Positions 54,158 through 62,863 of a DNA stretch of 64,000 nt are shown here, one piece after another (position 1 is the stretch's first letter; each line of letters starts with the position of its first letter). Origin of the DNA: Paenibacillus_AQ nitricinens. Its GTDB lineage: Bacteria > Bacillota > Bacilli > Paenibacillales > Paenibacillaceae. The notes beneath the pieces are model-generated. The model did not search any database, was not told the origin of the DNA, and saw nothing but the letters and a program-made list of their open reading frames with translations. The stretch covers positions 2,728,001 to 2,792,000 of the forward strand of contig NZ_CP183948.1 of the NCBI RefSeq assembly GCF_052056485.1, in the 5' to 3' direction. The position numbers were made by a program, and so were the translations under genes.

Positions 54158-54445
54158 TTGGGTTATCAACAATTCGGAATTAGCCCTCAGCTCGTGGAAC
54201 GCATCAAGCTGAAGATGAAAAACGCGACTGTCAAAGATCGTATTAAAAATATGATTAACGGCGTCTCGAAACAAGAATTACAGGACACTGCGGTTGTTCG
54301 CAGGCTGGTACGGAATGCGTCAGGTGTACTGAACGAGAAATTGACCTCGACGCAGGAAGACCAAATTGTGAAATTTATTATCGCTCAGAAAATTGATCCG
54401 AACAACACCTTCCACTTGATCCGTTTATGGGGAATGTTCCGTTAG
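54158..54445 (+). CDS. Stage VI sporulation protein F-like protein
   Basis: A 95-residue protein resembling SpoVIF (YjcC) of B. subtilis, which is needed for proper spore coat assembly. Evidence is the pattern of a short polar N-terminus, then TVKDRIKNMINGVSKQELQDT, RRLVRNAS and EDQIVKFIIAQKID. The TTG at 54158 is six bases behind GGGAGGTG; a GTG three codons earlier lies inside that ribosome site. The N-terminal half is more divergent. Downstream of recG, followed by a terminator. Confidence 0.75.
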   Translation: MGYQQFGISPQLVERIKLKMKNATVKDRIKNMINGVSKQELQDTAVVRRLVRNASGVLNEKLTSTQEDQIVKFIIAQKIDPNNTFHLIRLWGMFR

Positions 54446-54462
54446 GAAAGTGTGCTAGCTCA

Positions 54463-54515
54463 AAAAAATAGAAGCTGTCTCCAAAGTAGTGAATTGGGAC
54501 AGCTTCTATTTTTGA
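54463..54515. terminator. Strong terminator after the spoVIF-like gene
   Basis: AAAATAGAAGCTGTC / GACAGCTTCTATTTTT, 15-bp stem; potentially also used by the convergent yitT-type gene. Confidence 0.88.
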
Positions 54516-54527
54516 TTTATGCAAATC

Positions 54528-54600
54528 TGCAGGAATTCTTGCCTCAGAAGAAGCTTACGAGCGATAATTGAGGATATTCCTGTACTTTTGCAGAAATTCT
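54528..54600. repeat. Short direct repeats with a possible hairpin
   Basis: TGCAGGAATTCT (54528-54539) and TGCAGAAATTCT (54589-54600) differ by one base. CAGGAAT near the first copy can pair with ATTCCTG before the second. Non-coding space between two terminator-bounded genes; possibly a remnant of an interspersed element. Confidence 0.35.
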
Positions 54601-54653
54601 CTTTTCTAGTGAAAGAAATGGGTAAATAAGAGGGGTCATCACTTGATTGTCAG

Positions 54654-55514
54654 TTATGATGGCAGGTTACTCAATCTTTGATCACTGGCAGCTGATTTGA
54701 GCACAATTTGGCTGTTGGGATCACAATCAAGGACGATGGTCCGCAGTTGATGTTCCTCCATTTTGTTGATGAGACAAAACAATGTGCTAAGCTCTCCGTT
54801 TTGCCCTGAGCCTTCAGCAAGGCCGACTTCTCGATGTAGTGAGTTTTCGAGCGCTTCCTGGACATCCTTACAACGATTGCTGGTAATCCATGCAGCGCGT
54901 GAATCGGACAAGCCTCGGAGTGAGAATCTCACACCTTCGAAGGCCAATAAGTAAGCAATAATGGAGTACATGGCTTGCTCCCAGCCAAATAGTGTGCCTG
55001 CTATAAGTAAAATAGCACAGTTCAGAATCATGATGACGACTTCGGTTGACTTTGGCGGTCCACCACTCAGAAGTGAATATCCTTGATCACTTGCATGTTT
55101 GTTCACACCACCGAATCGGACAGATATACCGATACCAAGTCCTAAACAGATGCCACCTGCCATAGCAGCAGGTAAAGGATCACTAATCACTGCAGGAAAA
55201 CGGTGTAGAGCAAGAGAAGCGATGGTCAAGCAAGTCAATCCTAGAACGGTATACAGAGCAAAGCGAAGATTCACTTGCTTTCGAGACATGAATATAAAAG
55301 GCAAATTGAATAGGAAAAGGAACAATCCCAGCCGCATTTCAGTGGTATGAGCGAATAATGCCGATAAACCTGTGATTCCACCAACTACAAGCCCATGTGG
55401 TATGAGAAATAACTCTAATCCTACTGCGGCAAGTAGTGCTCCTGCAATAACGGTTAGAACTCGGAATACTAAATTTTTACGTAGTTGTTTATGTTGTGTT
55501 GTCTTAGTCTGCAA
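54654..55514 (-). CDS. YitT family membrane protein (DUF161/DUF2179)
   Basis: Integral membrane protein of unknown function with five or six spans, a YitT_membrane domain and a C-terminal cytoplasmic DUF2179 domain (LFCLINKMEEHQLRTIVLDCD). Recognised by IPHGLVVGGITGLSAL near the N-terminus and the VNKHASDQGY loop. I start it at TTG 55514 because AAAGGAGG lies seven bases upstream; an ATG 13 codons earlier (55553) has only a weak site (TAGGT). About 286 residues. Some relatives carry transport-like annotation, but no substrate is known. Confidence 0.85.
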   Translation of the reverse strand: MQTKTTQHKQLRKNLVFRVLTVIAGALLAAVGLELFLIPHGLVVGGITGLSALFAHTTEMRLGLFLFLFNLPFIFMSRKQVNLRFALYTVLGLTCLTIASLALHRFPAVISDPLPAAMAGGICLGLGIGISVRFGGVNKHASDQGYSLLSGGPPKSTEVVIMILNCAILLIAGTLFGWEQAMYSIIAYLLAFEGVRFSLRGLSDSRAAWITSNRCKDVQEALENSLHREVGLAEGSGQNGELSTLFCLINKMEEHQLRTIVLDCDPNSQIVLKSAASDQRLSNLPS

Positions 55515-55635
55515 TGTTTTTCCTCCTTTAGCAGGGGAAACAACTTTATTCATTTTCGTTACCTACATTTAGGTGTCTTATAATCATTTCACTTTCTTCG
55601 AATATTTATCAATGGAAGTTCTAAATGCCTTTCAG

Positions 55636-56031
55636 CTAACATTCATTTAAGGCAGAGATGAACTTCGCATGGCGTATTGATATTAGAAAGTGAGAAGTGA
55701 ATTTTAGCAGGTACAGCCGCAGTCGAAGCAAAAATTTATAGATCACAGGACGGAATACTAAAGAAAGTGCAGGGAGTATTGCAGCTACTGCAATAGATTT
55801 AGTTCCCCACTGTTCAGTTATTTTGATGGCTCCTATTTGAGGAGTTATTTGGGGTGCCGTCCTTACGGGAGGTATAAACTTTCGCTCGTAGCGTTCAATT
55901 TCGGTTGTCGTTGATTCTTGCTCCGTAGTGAGTAATCCTCCAGACCAAACCGGCGGAAAAGAAAACATCATTCCTAGAATTAGGACTATACGAAGAAACC
56001 AATGTAGTGACAAACGCGCTATATATTGCAC
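55636..56031 (-). CDS. Hypothetical membrane protein
   Basis: No family recognised. About 131 residues from a GTG that sits eight bases behind GGGAGGTG; the frame is open further upstream but without a ribosome site. A signal-like first span (about residues 8-28), a hydrophilic stretch with Thr/Glu and Pro (TTEIERYERKFIPPVR), a second hydrophobic stretch and a basic C-terminal end. Possibly secreted or membrane-anchored. Real-gene status rests on the ribosome site and the hydrophobic pattern. Confidence 0.5.
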   Translation of the reverse strand: MQYIARLSLHWFLRIVLILGMMFSFPPVWSGGLLTTEQESTTTEIERYERKFIPPVRTAPQITPQIGAIKITEQWGTKSIAVAAILPALSLVFRPVIYKFLLRLRLYLLKFTSHFLISIRHAKFISALNEC

Positions 56032-56215
56032 CGAAATAACACCTCCCAACCGTATGTAGTATAAAAAGCATACCATACCTTTTCATTTGATTCCAAATGG
56101 TTTTGTGAAAAAAAATCATTTGAAAACGATGAAAACATGAAACCGAACGGGAATAATGACGTATTTCGTAGAAAAGAAGACTTTTATTATCTTTTATCAG
56201 TCAGGAGGAATAAAT

Positions 56216-56629
56216 TTGAGCGAATGGCAGGATTTTAACGGTTTTGATGAACGAAGCTTTTTCGGGAATTTCATTCATGAGTTGCCCCTATTTTTTAAAT
56301 TATTTGCTTTGTTAATTCTAGGTATTTTCGTTTTTATAATTTATAAATCAGTGAGAAGCTGGATGTCCAACAACGCAAGTCCTTTGATAAAAGCTAGCTC
56401 TAAAGCTGTGACGAAAAGGACTGAGGTATGGGGTGGATCGGGTGAATCGAGCGCACATACTAGCTATTATGTGACATTTGAGTTTGAGGATGGTGGACGT
56501 TTGGAACTGCAGGTTAGAGATCAGGATTACGGTCTGATTGTAGAAGGGGATCGAGGAGAACTCCTTTATCAAGGGACTAGATTCAAGAGCTTTGATCGAG
56601 TCAAGGAGACTGAACGGCTTAATTTCTAA
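56216..56629 (+). CDS. DUF2500 family membrane protein
   Basis: A 137-residue protein with one membrane span (about residues 24-44, LFFKLFALLILGIFVFII), followed by a short cytoplasmic or external beta domain. Recognised as DUF2500 by KAVTKRTEVWG, TSYYVTFEFEDG, LELQVRDQDYGLI and GDRGELLYQGTRFKSF. Function unknown. The TTG at 56216 is set by AGGAGGAA five bases upstream; the frame's earlier ATG (56156) has no site. Confidence 0.85.
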   Translation: MSEWQDFNGFDERSFFGNFIHELPLFFKLFALLILGIFVFIIYKSVRSWMSNNASPLIKASSKAVTKRTEVWGGSGESSAHTSYYVTFEFEDGGRLELQVRDQDYGLIVEGDRGELLYQGTRFKSFDRVKETERLNF

Positions 56630-56726
56630 AATTGTACATAACGTTCTAGAATCACTATGCCTTTTTTGGGTAAGACTCATATGAGAGGTTTTACCATAAT
56701 CTCAATCCCGGAAGGAGGCTATTGTC

Positions 56727-59453
56727 TTGAACTCAAAGGATCCAAAATCGCAGGGGCAGGTACCTTTTCATACACTAAGTGAGGAAGAAGTGCTCAAAAG
56801 GCTGGAAACAAGGAAAGATGGTTTGTCTTCCGGTGAAGCCGCTAAACTTCTGGAGCAGTATGGGAAGAACGTACTTCAAGAAGCAAAAACCAAATCTCTG
56901 CTAGGGAAATTTATTGAACAATTTAAAAATGTAATGATCTTTATTTTGCTAGTAGCGGCAGTATTGTCTGGGGTTTTGGGAGAATGGACAGATACAGTCA
57001 TTATTTTGTTAGTAGTCATCCTGAATGCGGTACTTGGCGTTATTCAGGAAAATAAGGCAGAGCAGGCGCTAGATGCCCTGAAAAGTATGTCTTCTCCACA
57101 TGCCAGGGTGCGACGTGGAGGTCAGGTCTCTGAAATTAAAAGTGAAGACCTTGTACCTGGGGATATCGTATTGCTGGAAGCTGGAAATGTAGTTCCGGCG
57201 GATATTCGACTATTAGAAGCTGCTTCATTGAAAACGGAAGAAGCCGCATTAACCGGAGAATCATTGCCTTCAGAAAAGAAGGTAGGTGTGCTTGAGGGAA
57301 CAGATATTGTTATCGGCGATCGCACCAATATGGCTTATATGAGCAGCAATGTAACTTACGGTAGAGCTGTTGGTGTAGTCACAGCTACAGGAATGCAGAC
57401 TGAAGTCGGCAGGATTGCTGGGTTTATCTCGGAGGAAGAGAATGATGTAACACCGCTGCAAAAGAAACTGGATGAACTAGGAAAATATTTCACCTTTATT
57501 ATTCTTGGTGTCTGTGTAGTTATTTTTGCCGTCGGTATATTTGAGGGTAGAGAGCTGCTGGATATGCTTCTCACCTCGATCTCACTTGCAGTTGCAGCGA
57601 TTCCTGAAGGGCTGCCAGCCATTGTTACGATTATCTTGGCACTCGGTGTGCAGCGGATGGCTAAACGAAAAGCGATTATTCGCAAACTCCCCGCTGTAGA
57701 GACACTCGGAAGCACCGAAATTATTTGCTCTGACAAGACAGGTACTTTGACTCTAAACAAGATGACTGTCGAAAAAGTGCATGTCAATGGAACTACGAAA
57801 GAAGCTGCTGAAGGTCTTGAAGGGACACCGGGTGGTGAACTATTGCTTCAGGCTATGACGCTTTGTAATGATTCCAGCATTGACGAAGGGAATTCCTCTG
57901 AAGAACCTGGAGGGAATGAAGGAGCTAAGGACCCACAAACTAAGAGTGGTAAAGCGATTATCGGGGATCCTACGGAAACAGCGTTAGTGGACTACGCGCT
58001 CAGTATAGGTACTGACAAAAGGGATTTAGAAAAGAAATTCCCACGTAAAAATGAACTGCCATTTGACTCGGACCGCAAGCTGATGACGACGATTCATGAA
58101 GTTGAGAACGGACGTTATCGTGTGTTAACGAAAGGTGCACCAGATGTGCTTTTGTCCAAATGCAGCCATATCTACGTGGATGGAGAGATTGTTCCTTTTA
58201 AGGATGAACATTCACGACATATCATGGAATGTAATACAATGCTTGCGAATGATGCACTGCGAGTGTTGGCATTTGCTTTCAGAGATGAACAGCAGCTACC
58301 GACTAACCTTTCACCGGAAGCTACGGAGAAAGAACTTGTATTTATCGGTTTAGTTGGTATGATTGATCCTCCAAGAGAGGAAGTAAGAGATGCGGTAGCT
58401 ATCTGTCGTAAAGCGGGGATTAGACCTGTAATGATTACAGGAGATCATCGAGATACTGCAGCGGCCATTGCTAAAAGATTAGGTATTATCGAAGATGAGA
58501 CGGGCGTATTGACCGGCAGTGAGCTGGATAAATTCAGTGAAGAGGAATTTGCTGAGAAAGTCACTAATTATTCGGTTTATGCACGTGTATCTCCTGAACA
58601 TAAAGTTCGGATCGTTAAGGCATGGAGGAAAAAAGGGAAAATTGTTGCCATGACGGGTGACGGTGTAAATGATGCTCCTGCGCTTAAATCATCAGATATC
58701 GGCGTCGGGATGGGAATCACAGGAACGGATGTAGCCAAGGGCGTCTCAGACATGGTACTAGCAGATGATAACTTTACGACCATAGTTGTTGCTGTTGAGG
58801 AAGGGCGGAAGGTTTACAGCAATATCCGTAAAGCAATCCAGTTCCTACTCTCGGCCAATCTTGGGGAAGTGCTCACGCTATTCATTGCAACCATGATCGG
58901 CTGGCGTATCCTCGAGCCAATTCATATTCTATGGATTAATCTTGTTACCGATACCCTACCGGCACTAGCTCTTGGGCTTGAGAAGGCGGGGGATGATTTG
59001 ATGTCCAAGAAACCACGCAAAGCCAGTAGCAGTATCTTTGCTGGTGGCGTGGGAATCGGGATCATTTACCAGGGTATATTAGAGGCTGCTCTTACGCTGT
59101 TTGTATACCAGTGGGCACATACCCATTACAATGAGGGAATTGCGGTTACGATGGCATTCGCCACATTAGGATTACTGCAAATTTCTCATGCGTTTAACGT
59201 CAGATCCAATACGAAATCGTTGTTCCAGATTGGCTGGTTCAGCAATCGGTATATGCTGTGGGCATCACTGATTTCAACACTTATGCTGGTGCTGGTGATC
59301 ATCATCCCAGGACTGAATGATTGGTTTGGTGTCTCACATTTAAGCGGGTTACAGTGGGGAATTGTAATTGCTGCAGCACTGGCGATTATAGTGATTGTAG
59401 AGTTTGTAAAGCTGTTTGTACGTTTAAGTGGCAAGGGCAAGAACTGGGATTAA
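56727..59453 (+). CDS. Calcium-transporting P-type ATPase, second copy
   Basis: P2A-class Ca2+ export pump, 908 residues with ten predicted membrane helices. Catalytic Asp336 in CSDKTGTLTLNKMTVE, actuator TGES, AAIPEGLPA in M4, KGAPDVLL, MITGDH and MTGDGVNDAPA are all present. It lacks the Lys-rich insert seen in the copy at 23413 but has an acidic Gly/Glu insert (SSEEPGGNEGAKD) in its nucleotide-binding domain. TTG start behind GGAAGGAGG. The two pumps are clearly paralogous but not recent duplicates, judging by the differences throughout. Confidence 0.93.
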   Translation: MNSKDPKSQGQVPFHTLSEEEVLKRLETRKDGLSSGEAAKLLEQYGKNVLQEAKTKSLLGKFIEQFKNVMIFILLVAAVLSGVLGEWTDTVIILLVVILNAVLGVIQENKAEQALDALKSMSSPHARVRRGGQVSEIKSEDLVPGDIVLLEAGNVVPADIRLLEAASLKTEEAALTGESLPSEKKVGVLEGTDIVIGDRTNMAYMSSNVTYGRAVGVVTATGMQTEVGRIAGFISEEENDVTPLQKKLDELGKYFTFIILGVCVVIFAVGIFEGRELLDMLLTSISLAVAAIPEGLPAIVTIILALGVQRMAKRKAIIRKLPAVETLGSTEIICSDKTGTLTLNKMTVEKVHVNGTTKEAAEGLEGTPGGELLLQAMTLCNDSSIDEGNSSEEPGGNEGAKDPQTKSGKAIIGDPTETALVDYALSIGTDKRDLEKKFPRKNELPFDSDRKLMTTIHEVENGRYRVLTKGAPDVLLSKCSHIYVDGEIVPFKDEHSRHIMECNTMLANDALRVLAFAFRDEQQLPTNLSPEATEKELVFIGLVGMIDPPREEVRDAVAICRKAGIRPVMITGDHRDTAAAIAKRLGIIEDETGVLTGSELDKFSEEEFAEKVTNYSVYARVSPEHKVRIVKAWRKKGKIVAMTGDGVNDAPALKSSDIGVGMGITGTDVAKGVSDMVLADDNFTTIVVAVEEGRKVYSNIRKAIQFLLSANLGEVLTLFIATMIGWRILEPIHILWINLVTDTLPALALGLEKAGDDLMSKKPRKASSSIFAGGVGIGIIYQGILEAALTLFVYQWAHTHYNEGIAVTMAFATLGLLQISHAFNVRSNTKSLFQIGWFSNRYMLWASLISTLMLVLVIIIPGLNDWFGVSHLSGLQWGIVIAAALAIIVIVEFVKLFVRLSGKGKNWD

Positions 59454-59478
59454 GAATACCGCTTTATGCTGCAACAAA

Positions 59479-59520
59479 GAAGCCTGAACCCTTCCAAAGC
59501 GGAGGATTCAGGCTTTCTTT
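59479..59520 (+). terminator. Terminator after the second Ca2+ ATPase gene
   Basis: AAGCCTGAA / TTCAGGCTT stem with T-rich tail; bidirectional potential toward the convergent NlpC/P60 gene. Confidence 0.82.
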
Positions 59521-59547
59521 AGAGGTGCCTTTAGTCAGTGAATGTGG

Positions 59548-60483
59548 TTACAGAATGCGCTGCATATGCAGGATTACGTTGCTCCAATACCCTGAGTCGA
59601 GTTCACTGATCTGAACGCCGGGATCACCCCAGGTGTGAATGAACTTGCCGTCCCCAATGTAAATACCAACATGCCCTGGTATAGCATCACTTTCAAACCG
59701 ACCTGGGACAGTGAAGAATATAAGATCGCCGACATCTAGTGCATTGCGTTGTACTCGAGAACCTATATTATCTTGATCCTTGGCAAGACGCGGTAAGTTT
59801 ACACCGAATTGTTTGAATACATGCCTTGTAAAAGAAGAACAATCAAATTTCTTAGTCTCTTCATAAGGCCCGGTACCGAATTCATAAGGTACGCCTAAGA
59901 ATTTTTTGGCATAAGTAACTAATTCCTTCTTGTCTGCTTCAGAAATACTTTGAATGCGAAATGGTTTAGCTTCATTTAGTGATTTAGCAGATGGCGTTTT
60001 TATAATAGCCTCATGGTCGGTCGGTGTGGCTATGTTGATTTCACCAGACTGAGGATTCCAACCCACTTCTGTTTGAAGAAATTTGGATAGAGCTAGCGGT
60101 GTGATATAGATTTGACCTTCTTGTCGTCTAGGTGCCTGCGGTAGTGTGATTTTCTCACCTAGGGAGAAGACTTGAGTAGAGCCAGGGCGCAGCATATACA
60201 TAACATCACTGTAGCCAATTTTGGTGTATCCACCATGAGTAGTATCATCTTTCATTCGATAGCCGAGTGAAGTGATCGCAGGTTTGAGTGGAATCCAGTA
60301 CTTTCCTTGAGCATCGGTGATGGCGGACTTTTCATAATAACTTGAGGCTTGCATACCATCGGGAGTTACAGCGTTTACCTTGGGTTTTTGTGATTGTGAA
60401 GAGTAACCGCATGCGGTACTTGATAAAACGGCAGCGAGCAATACAGTAGCAGTGGATAGTAATTTTTTGTGGTTATTAGGCAT
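59548..60483 (-). CDS. NlpC/P60-domain lipoprotein with a copper amine oxidase-like N-domain
   Basis: Secreted, lipid-anchored peptidase acting on peptidoglycan stem peptides. 311 residues: signal peptide with lipobox SSTAC (around residue 25), a stalk domain of the copper-amine-oxidase-N type (GKYWIPLKPAITSLGYR, QIYITPLALSKFL) and a C-terminal NlpC/P60 domain with catalytic Cys in KFDCSSF, His in GHVGIYIGDG and His in FIHTWGDPG. The ATG at 60483 follows GGAG; the frame extends 32 codons upstream without a ribosome site. The stalk probably binds the wall or dimerises. Confidence 0.92.
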   Translation of the reverse strand: MPNNHKKLLSTATVLLAAVLSSTACGYSSQSQKPKVNAVTPDGMQASSYYEKSAITDAQGKYWIPLKPAITSLGYRMKDDTTHGGYTKIGYSDVMYMLRPGSTQVFSLGEKITLPQAPRRQEGQIYITPLALSKFLQTEVGWNPQSGEINIATPTDHEAIIKTPSAKSLNEAKPFRIQSISEADKKELVTYAKKFLGVPYEFGTGPYEETKKFDCSSFTRHVFKQFGVNLPRLAKDQDNIGSRVQRNALDVGDLIFFTVPGRFESDAIPGHVGIYIGDGKFIHTWGDPGVQISELDSGYWSNVILHMQRIL

Positions 60484-60643
60484 ATGACACGCTCCATGTT
60501 CAAACTGTAGTTTAAGTTTGTGCAGGGGGCTATTTTTTATGTAATGAGGACCAAGGCAATCACTGTAAGACATAACCAAGTCCTTCCTATATTGGTGAGT
60601 TATGCGCTATAAAATTTGTAATCTATGGAAGTAGGATAAGTGA

Positions 60644-60672
60644 TTGACGGATAAACAACCTCCATATAATAT
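60644..60672 (+). promoter_or_regulatory. Probable sigma-A promoter of the ABC transporter operon
   Basis: TTGACG, 17-bp spacer, TAATAT (overlapping a TATAAT), leaving a leader of about 130 nt. Confidence 0.65.
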
Positions 60673-60728
60673 AGGTTTAATAGATTTCCATCATTATTGT
60701 GAGGTACGTGTAAGCTTATGCTTTAATG

Positions 60729-60744
60729 CTTTTATCGATAAAAG
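60729..60744. promoter_or_regulatory. Perfect 16-bp palindrome, candidate operator
   Basis: CTTTTATCGATAAAAG is its own reverse complement and lies about 57 bp downstream of the promoter -10. The right arm is also part of a second possible pairing, AAGTGA (60742-60747) with TCACTT (60762-60767), so the RNA could fold in two ways. Confidence 0.5.
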
Positions 60745-60807
60745 TGATAATGCTGAGTCGCTCACTTTGATGCACGCGTTAATAATCTAATGAAATGGGG
60801 TACTTTA

Positions 60808-61878
60808 ATGAAAAAGAAAAACATTTTAATGGGTTTAAGCTTATGCTTCATGTTAGTAGCTGCTGGCTGTGGCAACAATAACGCCGCTGTAAACTCAGGC
60901 AACGCAACAAACACTGGTAATGCGCCAACGAATGCTGGAACTGCTGATTCCAAAACGTACAAAATCGCAATTTCGCAATACGTAGAACATCCATCACTTG
61001 ATGCTACACGCGAAGGTATTCTTGCTGCTTTAAAGGATGCGGGGCTTGTTGAAGGAGAAAACCTGAAGGTTGACCTTGAGAATGCTCAAGCTGACCCAGC
61101 GAATAACTTGACCATTGCTCAGAAGATTGCTGGAGACACCAACGATTTGGTAGTAGCTATTGCGACACCTTCTGCTCAATCTGTTGTTCAAGCACTTAGT
61201 AAGTCAAGTAAGGATACTCCGATTCTGTTCGCAGCTGTGACTGATCCAATCGATGCAAAGATCGTTACTGATCTAGAGCATCCTGGGGGAAATGTTTCTG
61301 GTGTATCTGACACGAATCCTGAAGCTATCAATCGATTAATGCAATTTATTGCTACTCAATTTCCTAATGTGAAGAAGCTGGGCATTGTTATCAATGAAGG
61401 TGAACCGAATGCTGTAATTATGGCGGATATTGCTAAGAAAGAGCTGGATAAACATGGCATTGAGCTTGTGAAAGCAGCCATCACGAATACTTCTGAAGTG
61501 AAGCAAGCTGCTGAATCACTTGCTGGTCGTGTAGATGCATTCTATATTACTTTGGATAACACAGTTGTGAGTGCTGTGGATACGATCATTCAAACGGCTA
61601 ATGATAAGAAAATTCCGTTCTTCTCCAGTGACCGGGATACCGTTGAAAAAGGCGCATTTGCAACCGTTGGGTTCAAATATTTCGATCATGGATACCAAGT
61701 TGGACAAATGGCAGTGGACATTCTGAAGAATGGTAAAAAGCCAGCAGATATGAAAGTAACGATGCAAGAAAAGCTCGATCTTATCCTTAATCTTAAAGCC
61801 GCTGCCGCACAAGGGATAGAAGTGACGGATGCGATGAAAAAAGAAGTTGCCGATCAAGCTAACAATATTATTCAATAA
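60808..61878 (+). CDS. ABC transporter substrate-binding lipoprotein (TrpX/YtlA-like family)
   Basis: Lipoprotein that captures a small substrate outside the membrane and delivers it to the permease encoded next. 356 residues: signal peptide with lipobox VAAGC, an Asn/Thr/Gly-rich linker, then a periplasmic-binding-protein fold of the ABC_sub_bind family (KIAISQYVEHPSLDATREG, ATPSAQSVVQAL, DPIDAKIV, VSGVSDTNPEAI). The ATG at 60808 is behind GGGG at usual distance; an ATG six codons earlier has none. Relatives include tryptophan and other amino-acid or base transporters; the substrate here is not known. Confidence 0.9.
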   Translation: MKKKNILMGLSLCFMLVAAGCGNNNAAVNSGNATNTGNAPTNAGTADSKTYKIAISQYVEHPSLDATREGILAALKDAGLVEGENLKVDLENAQADPANNLTIAQKIAGDTNDLVVAIATPSAQSVVQALSKSSKDTPILFAAVTDPIDAKIVTDLEHPGGNVSGVSDTNPEAINRLMQFIATQFPNVKKLGIVINEGEPNAVIMADIAKKELDKHGIELVKAAITNTSEVKQAAESLAGRVDAFYITLDNTVVSAVDTIIQTANDKKIPFFSSDRDTVEKGAFATVGFKYFDHGYQVGQMAVDILKNGKKPADMKVTMQEKLDLILNLKAAAAQGIEVTDAMKKEVADQANNIIQ

Positions 61879-61889
61879 GACATTATATA

Positions 61890-61913
61890 GGGGCGTTTCC
61901 ATAAGGGCGCCCC
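61890..61913 (+). other. Intercistronic hairpin between the binding protein and permease genes
   Basis: GGGGCG / CGCCCC with a 12-nt loop and no T run. Such hairpins often stabilise the upstream message and raise binding-protein yield over permease; that role is inference. Confidence 0.5.
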
Positions 61914-61939
61914 TTGACGCTTGAAGGGAGAAGACTTCT

Positions 61940-62863
61940 ATGTATGATTCAATGCTCGGGGCTGTGGAGATGGGATTGCTCTATGCATTTATGGCTTTAG
62001 GGGTGTATATTACTTTTCGCATTTTGGATTTTCCTGATTTGACTGTAGATGGAAGCTTTACTACTGGCGGTGCAATTGCTGCCGTTATGATTACCAATGG
62101 TTATGCTCCCTGGTTAGCCACGCTTGCTGCTATTGCAGGTGGGATGCTGGCAGGAATGTGTACGGGTCTATTACATACGAAGGGCAAGATTAATGGATTG
62201 TTATCCGGTATTCTAATGATGATCGCACTTTATTCCATCAATCTGAGAATTTTTGGCGGCAAGCCTAACTGGTCACTAATGGGTGATACCACGTTGTTCA
62301 CGTCCATCAATCCACTTCTTGTTCTTCCTTTTGTTGTTTTATTTGTGAAAATTCTAATGGATTTATTCTTGCGTACAGATCTTGGGCTTGCTTTAAGGGC
62401 TACCGGAGATAATGCAAGAATGATCCGTAGTCTGGGTGTAAACACAGATAATACGACCATTCTCGGCGTCAGCTTATCCAACGGAATGGTGGCACTTTCA
62501 GGTGCATTGATCACTCAGTATTCTACTTTTGCGGATTCCTCCATGGGTATAGGGATGATTGTTATCGGCTTAGCTTCGGTAATCATTGGTGAAGCCATTT
62601 TCGGTGCTGGAAATGTATTCCGTGCGACGTTGGCAGTTGTTCTGGGTTCTATTGTTTACCGAATCGTAGTTGCACTAGCCTTGTATGTACCATGGTTGAG
62701 ACCTTCGGATCTTAAGCTGATTACGGCAATTATCGTTATTTTCGCACTTATATTCCCATCGATTCAGCGTTTCTTGAAGCAGAAGAATATGGCGCGTAAA
62801 CGTTCGCTTGAATTAGCTGAACAAGCGCTTAGCAGCAAGAGAGGAGGCACCATCGATGCTTAA
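61940..62863 (+). CDS. ABC transporter permease
   Basis: Membrane component of the same transporter, 307 residues with about eight or nine spans. It belongs to the BPD-type branched-chain/sugar permease group (YtlD/TrpY-like), with FRILDFPDLTVDGSF near the N-terminus and LRATGDNARMIRSLGVN, the cytoplasmic coupling loop, around residue 155. ATG behind GGGAG. It overlaps the ATP-binding gene by eight bases. Confidence 0.92.
   Translation: MYDSMLGAVEMGLLYAFMALGVYITFRILDFPDLTVDGSFTTGGAIAAVMITNGYAPWLATLAAIAGGMLAGMCTGLLHTKGKINGLLSGILMMIALYSINLRIFGGKPNWSLMGDTTLFTSINPLLVLPFVVLFVKILMDLFLRTDLGLALRATGDNARMIRSLGVNTDNTTILGVSLSNGMVALSGALITQYSTFADSSMGIGMIVIGLASVIIGEAIFGAGNVFRATLAVVLGSIVYRIVVALALYVPWLRPSDLKLITAIIVIFALIFPSIQRFLKQKNMARKRSLELAEQALSSKRGGTIDA

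Larger units (their letters stand above)
60484..60807. other. 324-bp intergenic region upstream of the ABC transporter
   Basis: Divergent spacer between the NlpC/P60 gene and the transporter operon. It contains a probable promoter (60644-60672) and a perfect palindrome (60729-60744). I see no T-box, no riboswitch class I know and no open reading frame of note. The first 150 bp hold nothing recognisable beyond the expected upstream region of the NlpC/P60 gene. Confidence 0.6.

Noticed and set aside
60671..60807. T-box leader before the TrpX-like transporter
   Set aside because: The leader is too short and lacks the T-box sequence and a terminator.
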